Shown piece by piece: positions 1-11,691 of a stretch of DNA of 64,000 nucleotides. Under the pieces are notes generated by a model. The model did no database searches and was not told the DNA's origin. It saw only the letters and a program-made list of their open reading frames with translations. Position 1 is the stretch's first letter. Each line of letters begins with the position of its first letter. Made by a program: the position numbers and the translations under genes. Origin of the DNA: Puccinellia tenuiflora (taxonomy: Eukaryota; Streptophyta; Magnoliopsida; Poales; Poaceae); contig QRDG01000232.1 of assembly GCA_012064385.1 (NCBI GenBank), positions 124,001 to 188,000 of the forward strand, given 5' to 3'.

Positions 1-1284
1 GGGATCTTGGAAGCAAGAGCCTTCGATGTTTTCAGACCTCTTCTCGTCCAATCGGACTAGCTTGATGCAGTATCAATTTTCCGGTCCATCTCTCTGACAT
101 CTCCTTGTACGACTACGAGCCCAGGTCGCGGCAAAATTCCCGCGTATTGTTACCATTAGAGCCACGAAAAATATCTACGTTCCGAAGTTGCTCGAATACA
201 CATCTTACTTCAGCTTTCCGAACAGAATGCACACTCTATGGTCAGATATTCAGACCTGCACTGCATTTCCGTCCTCTTTGCCAAACCGGCTGACACGTAC
301 GCGTTTAAACCGTGTACACAGACGGGCCATTGCTGGTTTTGGACGTACTCGAGTTGCTGTTGACAGATGGTTTCAGTGGTTCGGGGGCGTAGGACGAGAT
401 AAACCCAAGGAACAGATCAAACAAGTACAGCCGCTCTATAGACGTGTTTCATACCGTTGACTACTGCTGCTACAGGCCACCGGGTTGCCCTCGAGTCAGA
501 GGCCCTTACACCGAGAGACCGACCCTGTAGGAACAAGTACTGGTCGCTCTCGTCTCCATCTCATCCATGGCGCCGAGGTCGTTCGTCCGTTCCCGGATAT
601 AACTTGGCGCGGATGGAGTACATGTGAGAGTCCTCGATCAGGGCCGGCCGGCTACGGCTAAGGAACTCGATCATCGCATATTCATATTGCTGTCCTGTGT
701 CCTCGTCCTTCTCAACTTTGAATAAGACGACCAGCACGATGTGAACCAGCTGCGTTGGGTTCAAAGCGTAACGTCGTCGAGGTAGTAGTGTTCGCCTTGA
801 TTCGTGTTGTGGACTGACGCTGAGCGGTGTGACGCGCGCTGAGATGGAGAGATTATTATTCTAGCTAGCCCGCCACGGCAACACTAGTTCGTTATTACCC
901 AAGAAGAGAGCCCAATAGACTACGGGATTTATCCTAAACAGATGAGTGCATCTCTCGTAGGCTCGCCGATCGCGACCCTGAATATTCTCAGATAATGATT
1001 CTCTACCCTCTAACTTGGAATTTTATCGATTTCGACCGCCTGCCAATTCGGAGCACGTACGGGTCATGCGTACGTTCATATCGATCCCTTAGTGAATATA
1101 TCACCACACTTAGCTCTCATGAAAGATATATATAGACCCCGACGGGGACTTAAGCTCGGTTATAAACAAAAGGTTGTTACCGGAAAGGCTGCCGCAGTGA
1201 TCTTTTACTAACAATTGAAAAGGACACTGAACATTGAAGCAGCTATCAACCCGGTAACTTGTTTTCAGCAGGATATGCAAGAGA
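1..1284. other. No recognised gene; anonymous intergenic DNA
   Basis: No reading frame here is long or familiar enough to call. The most protein-like stretch is a 67-codon minus-strand frame at 561-764, which resembles no family I can name and may be a fragment of an old element. Base composition shifts from mixed to AT-rich toward 1200, where the next element begins. Confidence 0.5.
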
Positions 1285-2579
1285 CACTAGTAGAGAACGG
1301 GGCACTTGTTTCAGCTCGTGAGGGCGTCTAGTCCCGGATCTGCACCCGGGACTGCGGAATCGGGACTAGAGGCCCCCCATCTAGTTCCGGTTCAGTTATG
1401 ACCTGGGACAAAAGGCCATCCCACGTGGCCGCTGTCAGAACGCGTGGTCGAGGAACTTTAGTCCTGGTTCGTAATACGACACGGGACTAGATATGTCCCC
1501 ACCTGGCAGCCTCTGGTCACAACCGGGTTACTTTTTAAAACTAAAATCTTGCAAAATATATGGTTAATTAATTACAAATCAGAAAAATACATATAGCATG
1601 TCAAAATGTTTATAAAAGAACATTCGATTACATGGAGATCATAACCGGGACTAGAGCCCGTCTATTCGATGACATGGAGATCATGCGTTCAAATTGTATT
1701 TTCCCTTTGGGTCTATGACATTCTCCATAAAAAATCCCGCAATTCCCTTTTGAAGTGCTTGAAAGCGCGGGGACGGATATCAAAACCATAACACTATACA
1801 TATAACAAACAGTCATAGAAGTAAAAAAAATTATACAAGTACCTATGTAAATCATACAAATAAGAATTTTTTTTAAAAAAAATAAGAACAAGAGGCTCAC
1901 CAAGGTGGTGCCGGCGACGGGGCGGCGCGGGCGATCCACGGCGGTGAGGACAGCGACAGGGACAGGACGGCACTAAAATCCACAAATCATACTTTAATTT
2001 GAGCTCAAATTGCATATAAAACAAATAAACTAGCAATGGGCATTACACAAATAACCTAGAATTTGAGTTAAACTAACTTACGCATTTTATCAAACACCTA
2101 GCTAGCAATAGCAATGAAAGGAGGAGCAAAACTAGCAATGGGGTTGAACTCGAGCTCCGGAAGGATGAAGTTTCTAACCTATTGGAATCCTTCGATATAT
2201 GAGACGCCCTTAACCTATTAGAATTGTGGAGAAAAATGTGGATGAATTCGAGCTAGAGAGTAGATAGAGAGGAGAAAAATGGTGATATGAACTCTGAGGT
2301 CGGGCTGAAAGAAGATGATATAGGGAGTGAGACCTCTAGTCCTAGTTCGTGATATGAACCGGCACTAAAGGGTATCACGCTGTCCCCCACCTCAGTTGCG
2401 GCCTGCCAAGACGCTTTAGTCCCGGTTCGTATCACGAACCGGGACTAAATCTCGCCCACGACCCGGGACTAGAGGCTGCCGGCCTCGTAGCCGATGAACC
2501 GGGACTAATCCCGGTCCAAAACATATCCGGGACTAGAGTCCAATCTGACTCTGGACAAAAGCCCCGTTCTCAACTAGCG
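1285..2579. mobile_element. Complete small non-autonomous CACTA (DTC) transposon
   Basis: The left end reads CACTAGTAGAGAACGGGG, and the right end, read in reverse complement, is CGCTAGTTGAGAACGGGG, matching at 16 of 18 positions. A 3-bp target duplication AGA lies at 1282-1284 and 2580-2582, as expected for CACTA elements. Near both ends are many copies of a subterminal motif of the type TAGTCCCGGTTCG and its complement. There is no transposase reading frame, so the element would depend on a transposase supplied elsewhere. The second base of the right end is altered (CG instead of CA), which may impair mobility. Confidence 0.85.
2415..2449. repeat. Perfect 16-bp inverted repeat in CACTA subterminal region
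   Basis: Two 16-bp arms (2415-2430 and 2434-2449) are exact reverse complements around a 3-base ATC loop. The arm contains the TAGTCCCGGTTCG subterminal motif, so the palindrome is two head-to-head subterminal repeats, the usual transposase-binding units of CACTA elements. Confidence 0.85.
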
Positions 2580-2779
2580 AGACTAGCTAATTAATTAACT
2601 CCAGCGAACTGGGGTAGAAATTCTCGCCAAATTAAGCTGCACGTATACTAGCCTAGCCATACCTTCAGGCTAGACATCAGAAACGCTTGACTGTTTATTC
2701 CCCTTCTGTCTGCAACTGATGTCTGAACACATCAACAGCAATACGACATTATAACTCACAATGGCGGGCACAGCACACT

Positions 2780-3272
2780 ACATCACAACACATCCATCCA
2801 TGTGCCGGTTCGGGTTCCGATCGCCGACGTGCGCAGATGGCGGCCGGCGGGCTCCAGGGTCCAGGCCGTCCTACGAAGCGGCGCAGCAGTCCTCTGGTGC
2901 AGGCTCGTAAGGAATTTGCGAGCAGTCTCAAGACACCGATGTCTGACTCGTCTATAGCGGCGCTCAACCTCCTGTTCAAGCTCAACATGCCGGGCCTTGC
3001 CGCCGTGGATGACGCCCTTCTTGGCCTGGCTGGACCAGGGGGTGTGGAGATCACGCCTTCAGAAGAGTAGAGGCTTGCGCCTTGATCTTTTGCCCTGTCC
3101 ACCGTGTTTCTGGACCATTGCGAGGGCCGAGTTTAGAAGGGTTGACCGGTTGAGCTTTGCTCCGACCGGTTTTGTATCTTCTTTTTTTTGGCCTAGGCCT
3201 CCGATGTTTGCTCCTTCTATATCAATATAAAAAAAGGCAAAGCTTTTGCCTTTGTTTCAAAAAAAAAAAAAA
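2780..3272 (+). mobile_element. 3' end of a truncated non-LTR retroposon with poly(A)
   Basis: The segment ends with an A-run at 3259-3272 preceded by GGCAAAGCTTTTGCC, a tail I associate with Triticeae LINE-type retroposons. Upstream, a + strand frame at 2837-3070 ends in ALLGLAGPGGVE followed by a stop, like the C-terminus of a LINE-associated protein; this assignment is from memory and weak. The 5' part is missing. The element stops about 16 bp before the start of duplicated block A. Confidence 0.55.
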
Positions 3273-3699
3273 TTTTGGGGTGGCGCCTGTTGACCTGGCT
3301 CAGCTTAGGGCTATCCTCTCCTCCCCTCCCCTCCCCTCCCGTAGGACCTCTAGCTTGGACCGTACATGCCAATTCCAAGACGGACTCCGTTTGTCAAACA
3401 GTGCTAGATGACAAAGGCCAGGGAGGAAATGCGTATGGACTGAGAAATGATGTTCCGGTCGGTACAAGAATGAGAAATCACGGCACGCTAGCTGCACACG
3501 TACGCGCACGAGAAACCGTCGAACGGAATGCCCGCCGGAATCTCGATAACATTTCTACTGCTAACTGAAATGGCTGCTGGCTACTAGGTTTTCAACGAAC
3601 TCATATCACTGCAATACAGACTTTCCCGACCGAATCTAACACCAGACTGCGTTAGCAGTGTAAAAATATCTGTTTAGTCGGAATTGAAATGTTTGTTGC

Positions 3700-6080
3700 C
3701 TCGCTTAATGGGCCAGGCTGTATTTTGTGTGTGTAGAAAACCCACTGAGATTTGCAGAAAACGCATATTCTGGTCCTCTGTACGCTTGGCCGATAAAAAT
3801 ACTTAAAATGGTAACCCCCCACCCACCAAGGACGTCAACCACGTCGACGAACATGAGAGGGGTGTCATCGTCGATTTTGTGCTGATGTCGACCGAGACAG
3901 CTGAGACCCTTCAAAGGGAATGGGTTGCCTGACTATGACATGATATTAATTTTTCCATGAATATTACAGACTCGTCCATGCCGAAGTTAAGAAAAAATTC
4001 CAAAATGTTCAACACAGATTATGTGTGGGCATCTCTACCAAAATTCCAGAAGGCGGGACACAAAGGAGAAAGGAGAAGTACAGAAGAATGATCTCTGCGC
4101 CATATCAAATAAAAAAAATTATCCAAAATCGCAACACAACTTGGAAAAGATGAAATCAGTACAGCAACATATGAATGGGTTGATGAGATTGTCTTAAACA
4201 CTTGGATAAAAGCATTTTTTCAATGATTTTCCTACTATGATATGCTACTAAACAATCATGCTAAAGTCTTTAACAGGCTATCTCAATTAAGCTTATTATA
4301 ATTGCATTCTTGAATATCATATCATGTTAAATGAAAAACGTCCTTTGCCTATTTAATTCACAGGGCCTGGAGTGTTGCCTATGAGACAAATACCATTGAA
4401 GTTTAGTGAGTTTCATACCCGTGTCGAAGAGAAATCGAGAATTTCAAGGAGAAAATGAAGCAAAGCAGTGGACACGAGAGCGCCATGACCTCAAAACGTC
4501 AATGAAACAGGCAACGACACCATGCCTATGAGTGTTACACCGTCGGGTTTTGCCGCACTTTCATCGACAGTGCCTCTGCAGTACAATGTCAAATGTTCTC
4601 ACACTTTCATCGAATTTAAAGCTCCGAAGAAGGCCCATGCCATATTAGTGCCGCAAATTCAGAAGGCAGAGCGGCTCACGCAGAGCACACATGTAAAATG
4701 ATAGACGTCTTCCAAGGGAGAGGGCATTGACCACAACTAGCTCACCACGCGAAGCAACCCACGGACACCACCGCTTCCCATGACACCAAACACATCGCAA
4801 GACGGAAGCTACTAAACAAGATTGCAAAAATATGCGGTGTGAAGAAAGGGTAACAAAACCACCGTAAAATGGACATAAATCGCATCACCGACACACAGTT
4901 ACCACCGATCTATCACTGCGACCGGAGAGGATAACCCTATCCTCTCTCTCCAGGCTCGAGGGGTTCGAGCTGCCAACTAGCAGGGACACTCCGGGAAGAA
5001 GAGCACCACGAGCAAGGATGACCTTGCCATCCACAAAACCACGCCACCGCCGAAGATCAAACCGACCACCACCAGATGCTTGGCCACCACTGCCGAACCC
5101 ATGGCACCTCGTTGGATGGTACACCCCCGGAGCGCCGCCGCCGCTCAATCCTACATATTAGGGTTTTTTCACTTGGGACAAGCAGGTTGTGGAGGGGAAG
5201 GGGAATAGACCACCATGCCTCCTTCATGAACGAGAACGGCGCCGACAACCCTGTTTTTCCTTTTTCTTTCCCGTGCGGGACGGAAGCAATGCATATACCG
5301 GAGATTGATTATCAAATCTTGAGGAGCTAAATGCAAAAGATGTGAGACCTATCATCACCAACCATCGCGTCCGACTTCAAATTAATAGTAAGACAGTTTT
5401 GCTCGTGTGGGATCTAGCTCAAACGAGCTAAGCTCAATCTAGCCTAGCAAGGCTAATCGAGCATAAGATCCAAACACGCCCTATTTAGCTCGCTGGACTC
5501 GGTCCTTAACAGCCTAGTGAATTAGGCGTCAAAGCTCCAAGCATGTAGAAGTAGTCCATCATTTAGCGCTACGGTCTACGGACGAGCCAAACTGATTTGT
5601 GAGCCGTTTCCGCTTTCATTGATCTGCTTCACTGCATGGAAAGTTTTGGTTTGCCTCGTGTGCAGTGCTGTGCACCGGCCCATGTGGCCATGTGTAGGTG
5701 GCACAACCAGGCGAGGGTTACGATTGAGAAGAGTTTCACTGTTCAAGGGCTGTGTAGTGAGAAATGATACAACCCAAAATATTCATCTTTTTTGTCATAC
5801 TAAATTTCTGGTAAGAGTAAGCGGGCTCATCGAAGCTCTCGGCAGGTATGGATGCCGGGACGCCTGTTCTCCGGCCGTTGACACGACTGGAAAAATGTCC
5901 CGTTCTAGAAATCATGAAATGGGCGAGCTAGTTACAAATATCAGTTTCCCATGCATGTTCTACAAAAAGCAGGAACACGAATTTCGCGGTAACTAGCTAA
6001 TTAGTGAGTTCATATACGTGTAAACGTCTCAGGCTCTCATCTCATCAAATTTGAACTGTTCTTTTAAAGATCACATATAA
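3700..6080. other. Gene upstream region without a called gene; possible old retroposon
   Basis: No gene is supported. Between about 4440 and 5300 the minus strand is richer in GC and begins with a broken leader-like stretch that resembles the non-coding retroposons elsewhere in this window, but no poly(A) tail or target duplication was found. The rest is AT-rich with scattered short identities to the upstream regions of the other two ERF genes. Confidence 0.4.
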
Positions 6081-6092
6081 AAAGGTAGGGAG

Positions 6093-6330
6093 CGACTAGG
6101 ACTCAATTGAGTGAGAATTAACTTAATTCTCACTTAGGTAATGTCATCCAGTTGCATGTGCAACTCATGTGTAATCCATGTGCAACTGATAAATGTCAGT
6201 TGCAATTATGTGCAATCCATGTATAACTGAAGAAAATTTAAGTTGAATGCACGAATCACGATACAAATCTGACGGAGTTAGACTTGAGTAAGCTCTAACT
6301 TATTTCTCACTCGAGTGAGTAATAGCAAAA
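6093..6330. mobile_element. Probable MITE in the promoter region of ERF gene A
   Basis: The two ends form an imperfect inverted repeat: ACTCAATTGAGTGAGAATTAA on the left, and on the right TTATTTCTCACTCGAGTGAGT. The interior carries several copies of GTTGCA / TGCAAC. The element lies about 410-650 bp upstream of the ATG and about 260 bp upstream of the TATA box. No clean target duplication was identified, so the exact ends and superfamily are uncertain. Confidence 0.5.
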
Positions 6331-6514
6331 CCGAAAAAGGTAATCGACTTGAGTGAAAGGGATCAAGTGCCCAATCCTCTAGATTCATATATTGTGCTTG
6401 GCGGTACAAGCACGACGTACAAAACCATTCCCAATCGAGGTCAGGTTACATGACGAGATTACGACCGCAAACAGACCCAAAGTAGGGCCGGCCCACGTAG
6501 ATACGGTTAAGGGT

Positions 6515-6520
6515 GGTCAA
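6515..6520 (-). promoter_or_regulatory. W-box-like element, ERF gene A promoter
   Basis: GGTCAA on the + strand reads TTGACC on the minus strand, the core bound by WRKY factors. It lies 72 bp upstream of the TATA box within a stretch (GGTCAAATCAA) that aligns with the corresponding region of genes B and C. Confidence 0.5.
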
Positions 6521-6586
6521 ATCAATTGGCAGGGTGGGGCCCAAATCCTCGGCCTTGTCGTCTCTCATGATCGTTTTCCTCTGGCC

Positions 6587-6594
6587 TATAAATA
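6587..6594 (+). promoter_or_regulatory. TATA box, ERF gene A
   Basis: TATAAATA lies 155 bp upstream of the ATG, in the same relative place as the TATAAGTA boxes of genes B and C. Transcription probably starts near 6620, leaving a 5' leader of about 120 bp rich in CAAAC and CCACC. Confidence 0.7.
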
Positions 6595-6741
6595 CGTTCG
6601 CCACCCTGCTCTTGACCTCAGGAAAACCCGAAGAGAACACACCTGCACAGTGCAAACAAACACGCAAACCACTGTGTCATCCACCAAGCTCGATCGACAG
6701 CTAGCCACAACGAAAGGCGAACCAGAACCACCGTAAGCAAC

Positions 6742-7749
6742 ATGGATTTCCCCGGAGATCAAGTCGAAGAGTTCGCTCTCGACCTCATCCGCGAGCACCT
6801 CCTCGGCGCCGACGGCAGTTTCCCGGCTACGGCGGATAACCAGCAGCTGCGGGGCCCATTTTGCGACGACGACACCTTCCCCGTGCTGCCGGTGCCGCCA
6901 CCTTCCATGGCCGCGTACCAGCCTATGTCCTTCCCGCAGCAGATGCAAGGTTACATGAACCTGACACATGAATACGAGAACTCGTCTGATCCAGTCAACG
7001 TCGGCGCTCAGGCAGCGTTCCGGGCGCCGTCGATGATGATACAGTTCGGTGGCGAGCCGTCACCTGTTGCCGTGAGGGTGCCGACGTCTTCGGCGCTGAC
7101 CATCTCCGTGCCTGCCGGCCCCGGCGCGCTCGGGTGGGCTTCCGCGGCAGCTCCGCCACAGGGGGCGTCGGAGGACTTCCGCAAGTACCGCGGCGTGCGG
7201 CAGCGTCCGTGGGGCAAGTACGCGGCGGAGATCCGCGACCCCAAGCGCCGGGGCTCCCGCGTGTGGCTCGGAACCTACGACACCTCCAAGGAGGCCGCGC
7301 GCGCATATGACCGCGCGGCCTTCCGGATGCGCGGCGCCAAAGCCATTCTTAACTTCCCCAACGAGGTGGGTACCCGCGGGGCCGAGTTCTGCGCGCCTCC
7401 CGCTCCTGCCTTGCAGACAGCCGCCGGCGTGGCGAACAAACGGAAGAGACAGCAGGAGGAGGAGCCCGATGTGGAGGTGTTGGGAGTGGTAATAAACAAG
7501 GCCGTGAAGACCGAGGCGCCATCGCCGTCGTCGGCCCAGGTGTCGTGGGACACGGCCTCGTCCATGTCGACGGTGACAGCATCTTCGACAGTGACGTCGG
7601 CAGCCACGACGCCGGAGGGAGCGTTTCCTCCGACGCCGTCGAGCTCCGGCTGGGACGAGTACTGGGAGGCCTTGCTCGGAGGCATGCCGCTGCTGTCACC
7701 CCTGTCGCCGCATCCGACGTTGGGGTTCCCGCAGCTGACCGTTAGTTAA
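6742..7749 (+). CDS. ERF-type AP2 transcription factor (copy A, 335 aa)
   Basis: This is a nuclear, GCC-box-binding ethylene-response-factor type regulator. The N-terminus carries EEFALDLIREHLLG (residues 9-22), an acidic-hydrophobic motif typical of group IX ERFs. One AP2/ERF domain spans residues 148-207 (KYRGVRQRPWGKYAAEIRD...AILNFPNE). It has Ala at domain position 14 (A161) and Asp at 19 (D166), which mark the ERF rather than the DREB subfamily. KRKR at 233-236 is a likely nuclear signal. The tail MPLLSPLSPHPTLGFPQLTVS has two SP sites resembling MAPK targets in group IX proteins. The gene is intronless and very GC-rich compared with its surroundings. The start is the first ATG after the TATA box and matches the starts of copies B and C. 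Copy A differs from both in having Lys184 where they have Val. Family assignment is firm; the pathway (ethylene, jasmonate or pathogen response) is inferred from the family. Confidence 0.95.
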   Translation: MDFPGDQVEEFALDLIREHLLGADGSFPATADNQQLRGPFCDDDTFPVLPVPPPSMAAYQPMSFPQQMQGYMNLTHEYENSSDPVNVGAQAAFRAPSMMIQFGGEPSPVAVRVPTSSALTISVPAGPGALGWASAAAPPQGASEDFRKYRGVRQRPWGKYAAEIRDPKRRGSRVWLGTYDTSKEAARAYDRAAFRMRGAKAILNFPNEVGTRGAEFCAPPAPALQTAAGVANKRKRQQEEEPDVEVLGVVINKAVKTEAPSPSSAQVSWDTASSMSTVTASSTVTSAATTPEGAFPPTPSSSGWDEYWEALLGGMPLLSPLSPHPTLGFPQLTVS

Positions 7750-7882
7750 GAGCCAGTTCTACTGTGGTTCAGATGGGGCACTAAGCAGGTTTTAGTTGAC
7801 AACGGCATATATCTGCTGGGACACACTTATTTGGAGCATTATGATCAGGTTATGTGTGCGTTTGTATGCCTAGCTCCGAGCT

Positions 7883-7897
7883 TGTAAAGAATAAGCA
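7883..7897 (+). terminator. Conserved polyadenylation region, ERF gene A
   Basis: TGTAAAGAATAAGCAAA lies about 135 bp after the stop codon. The same TGTAAA-AATAAGCAAA string occurs in the 3' flanks of genes B and C, combining a UGUA-type far-upstream element with an AATAA-like signal. The role is inferred from conservation and position. Confidence 0.55.
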
Positions 7898-7999
7898 AAG
7901 GCTGTGATATCGAGTTTGCTACGTACGTTGATGTAAATTGATTAAAGTTAGACTTGTTTGGTGCGATTATATTGATAGTATCGTTAGTTGTTCTCTTTC

Positions 8000-8874
8000 T
8001 TAATTAGTTTACTTCATTTTTGGAAGACTATTGATGGATGTTAAGCCGGCTTAATTTTCAAAAGTTATGTTGGCTGAGTAAAATATGGGAAGCATAACGG
8101 TATTTTTAATCTGTTTTGCTAATCCTATATAACAAATACGTGGACAGAAGGATTTTAACATGGAAAACCCCATCTAAAGAGAAGGGTAAAAAACATGGGC
8201 GTCAGCCAAAAAATATTCACTACATCGGGTGAGATTACAAATGCCGGAGATTTACAATGATTCGACTTGTCCTGTGCGGTGCCTTACAAGCAGTATATAA
8301 AGAGGTGGTGACCTAGGTCCCCCCTCCCCTCCCCCGCACCCCAGTCGTCCCTGACAGGGGTGGCGTGATGGGCTAACTCTTGACTCCGCTCCATGTCCGT
8401 CCAAGATTACCGGCAACGGGTCTCGCTCCATTCGTTTCCAACTGAATTTGAATCACAACTTAACAACATAAGAAGAGTGGCGTTTAGGTAATCGATGTCT
8501 TATTTTGAATGCGGAGACATGTGAGGGCTCAAATACTTTATTTGAACTAGATAATACCCCGCGCGTTGCTGCGGAAAATATGAAGAACTCTTGAGCATAA
8601 ATTACAATAAAGATCATAGACAGGAGATGCATGGATATCTTGAGCACAGTGTACCAAAAAGATCGTAAATTGGTTATCATAGATGGGCAAAAAAGGATCG
8701 AGCTATTAATGCAGAATTTCACCTATTAAAAACAGATTAGCATAGAAAATAAATGAAATTTAAATGTTAACCATTCAGTTTACAAAAACTGGAGATACTT
8801 ATGGACATAACTATTTTTCTACTGGAAGTGTTTTGAAAGGACCGATAAGGACACTGCAGTAAAAAAAAATTGAA
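8000..8874. other. No recognised gene
   Basis: Mixed AT-rich DNA downstream of ERF gene A. A motif ACCCCGCGCGTTGCTGCGG near 8556-8574 resembles a terminal motif seen on some grass transposons, but I could not define an element from it. Confidence 0.4.
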
Positions 8875-9480
8875 ACGAGGTAAAAGGTTTGCTTTTTCAT
8901 TGATTAAGAAGAGAAAGTTTTAACAGTTACATAGCAAAGCTAACACCACCCCAAAACACAAACAAGCGTGTTAAGGGAAAACAACAACAAGCGAAGAACC
9001 TAACGAATTACTCTCCCGGAATGAAGTTCACCAAGCATTTTGCGCCCGCTACACACCAGGTTCAGGCCTCCTCCTTGATCTCAGAAATAACAAAGCTGGG
9101 TTGGTGCGACGAGTGACGAAAAATTCTGGAGTTACGCTCGTTCCAAAGCTTCCAAGAGGTATGTATAATCATGGATGCGACAGGCTTCCGAGGATCCCCC
9201 GGATGCGTCACCGAAGCCGTCCAACAGTCGAGGACCGAGTGGAGATCCTCCCACCGGCTTGGAAGCAAATGCGGTGTCCCAATCCACACATAGATCGCGT
9301 TCCGTATGCGGTCAGAGAACCGGCAATGGAAGAGAAGGTGAACCCCGGACTCCTGTACCTGACCGCACAAGGGACAATTCCCACAGTTCGGCCATCCACG
9401 CCGTTAAAGACGATCTGTCGTCCACACCCTATTCTGAATGATCATCCATACGAAGAGCCAGCAGTCATTGCAAACTGATG
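8875..9480 (-). pseudogene. LINE reverse-transcriptase C-terminal (zf-RVT) remnant
   Basis: Reading the minus strand from about 9473 to 9062 gives the zinc-binding reverse-transcriptase tail of plant LINEs: a WTTDRL segment, then CPLCGQ..E.GVHLLFHC and later W...W.ERNSRIFR. An in-frame TAA interrupts it just after TTDRL (about 9400), so it is not functional. The rest of ORF2 and all of ORF1 are absent, which is typical 5' truncation. The region down to about 8875 reads like the LINE 3' untranslated part. Confidence 0.75.
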
Positions 9481-9849
9481 TGCAGCATGTAAATGAAGCA
9501 TGCTTATAATGTAAATAAGTTTTCTCTTTCCAGAAAGATAAATATATCATTGCAGAAAGATTGAACTGTCAAATCTGCATAACAATGAAAGCGTTGCCAG
9601 TTAAAGGAAAACATAGATGAGAATATCCTGAAATCTGAATCATGTCGTATTTGTGATGATCCATGAGAGAAGAAAAACTATGATTGCATGAAACTAATGA
9701 TGTACCGAGTTATAATTCTTCCATTTATAGCGACATATGAGCATTAGATGAAAGCGTTAATTTCCAAAATGTGTTTTTAATTACTTAGATTTTTGTGAGC
9801 TTCAAAGGAAAATATGATATTTCCAACTGAAGATAGCGCCTATAATATA

Positions 9850-10174
9850 CAGTGTTGGATTAGGCGGCGCCTAGGCAACGCTTAAGCACGCTTAGGCACT
9901 AAGCGATGGGCAAACGCCTCGCCTAGGGCATAAGCGGAACTCTAGGCAGTGCAACCGATAAATTGTCTTCTCTAGCCAGAAATCATGTCGTATTACACCG
10001 AAGAACCAAATGGGCCATAATCCAATGGCAGTTTTTAGTAGCATACTTATTTATATGGTCTAAATTATCATGTATAGATAAATAATAATCCAAATACGCA
10101 CCCGACGGATGTTCGCCTAGGCGCTAGGCAACTGTCCACCGTCCCGCCTACGCCTAGCGTTTTTTCCAACCTTG
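9850..10174. mobile_element. Probable Mutator-like MITE with GCCTAGGC-rich ends
   Basis: The ends are imperfect inverted repeats: CAGTGTTGG followed by GGCGGCGCCTAGGC on the left, and GCCTAGCG...CCAACCTTG on the right. A 9-bp string ATAATATAC occurs at 9842-9850 and 10186-10194, compatible with a Mutator-type duplication, although a short local repeat (CCTTGATAATA) makes the right boundary ambiguous. It has no coding capacity. Confidence 0.6.
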
Positions 10175-10639
10175 ATAATACCTTGATAATATACGAACTC
10201 CAATTCCTGCTGTCCATAGAAGCATGAAGATAGCTAGCCAAACACGACCTCCATAACCATATAAAAAGAAATCCATGTGTTGTCCAATGACAAGATGCAT
10301 CTCCTTTTCGCTCGAAAGTTTAGGATAATGAAGAAAACATATAAGATACAGGACTGTAGAGAGTTGAACTGAATTTCAGTACCATATTAAGTAATCCACG
10401 CATGTCCATTGATCTGCTTAAATTCCCGCATGTCTTAAATTCAGTAAAGTAAAGATCGAACATTCATTGAGACAGCAATCAACGTATTTGTTTCAAATGG
10501 GCAAAATATCAATTAGAATGTGGTATGATCAATTTTCTATTAACCTTCTTAAAGTTTTTTTCCAGATCCAATAAAGTTTTAATTCAGATTTGGACTTTCA
10601 TTCGGCCTTCATCACTACTAGGGAATTGCTTATAGCAGC

Positions 10640-11060
10640 ACACGTTACCGCCGGCTGTTTGTAATTTTTTTCGCCGGTGGTAAGTTGTGATCGGCCGGCC
10701 TAAATTTACCACCGGCGGTTTGGGCCAAAACAGCCAGGGATAAGCCACGTAGCGCCGGCGGGAGGGAACTTGGGCCGCCGGCGGTAACGTGGGCCGCAGA
10801 CCCCGGGCTGGGCCTCAACTTACCGCCGGCGGTTTTGCCACAAACCATCGGGGGTAACCCCTCGTACCGCTGGCGGGAAGGATATGTAACCGCCGACGCT
10901 AAGTGGGCCCAGTGCTGGCCCTGTCCGGCTCAGATTTACCCCGGCGGTTAGGCAAAAACCACCAGCGATATTTTGTTTCCCCTGGCGGTAAGATGGGAAC
11001 CGCCGACAGTAAATGGACTTACCCCCGGCGGTTTGGGGTGAAACCGCCGGCGGTAATCCT
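10640..11060. repeat. Left subterminal repeat array of the CACTA element
   Basis: About ten copies of a unit close to ACCGCCGGCGGTAA occur in both orientations, often paired as imperfect palindromes with the partner string AACCGCCG. Arrays like this are where CACTA transposases bind in characterised elements. Confidence 0.8.
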
Positions 11061-11691
11061 AGCATCTATTATTAAGCTCGACCAGCCACTTCTCCCCACC
11101 TACCAACTCACTCTCTCACTCACTATCCATGGAGCTCGACCAGAGCTCATTTCCCCACTACTTCCCACCTATTTTGGCTTATTTAAGCACTTAATTAAGT
11201 TCCACATATTGAGAAAATTTTGCTCCCCTCACTTTGCACTATATAGCTAGCATCTAGATCTAGATCTACATCTCCCCACCCATTTCCAATCCCTTTCTCT
11301 CTATTTGTAGATCTAGATCTAGCTTTTGTAGATCTAGATCTAGCTCACTCTCTTCTGTCGACGTGTGGCTTCTCCGGTGCTCTGGCGTCTCCGGTGCTCT
11401 AGCGTGGACCTCGCGTCAGGTAACTAATGAGTGGAAAGAATGTGCATGCAAAGTCGCGGTCACTTGTGGCGAAAAACGGTTTCCATGCATATGTGGACCG
11501 TTGTGCATTTGTTTTGATGTTCAGGTACATTGAGTTGCCAATGTTTTGCCGGAATGTTGATTAACTTCCGTTCCGGTGATTTTCTGGCACTCCGGCATGA
11601 CCATTTTTAGCAAAGGTCATGCCGAATTTTTCCGTGAAAACCGAGACGATGATGGGTCTCTAATCGATTCTCTTGTGTCGTGCAGGCTACG

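Larger units (their letters stand above)
3289..8000 (+). repeat. Duplicated block A carrying ERF gene A
   Basis: The block starts with GTTGACCTGGCTC followed by GGGCTATCCTCTCCTCCC, which recurs at 31182. The GTCGAA..CGCCCGC..TTTTCAACG segment near 3510-3600 recurs near 31640 and 40200. The GCGGTCTACGGA-type segment at about 5570 recurs near 32360 and 41240. The ERF gene and its 3' flank complete the shared order. It is the most diverged of the three blocks. Ends are approximate because alignment was by eye. Confidence 0.75.

Noticed and set aside
11680..11691. Transposase start at 11680
   Set aside because: That codon is GTG and overlaps the likely intron acceptor TGCAG at 11685; the first ATG is at 11692.
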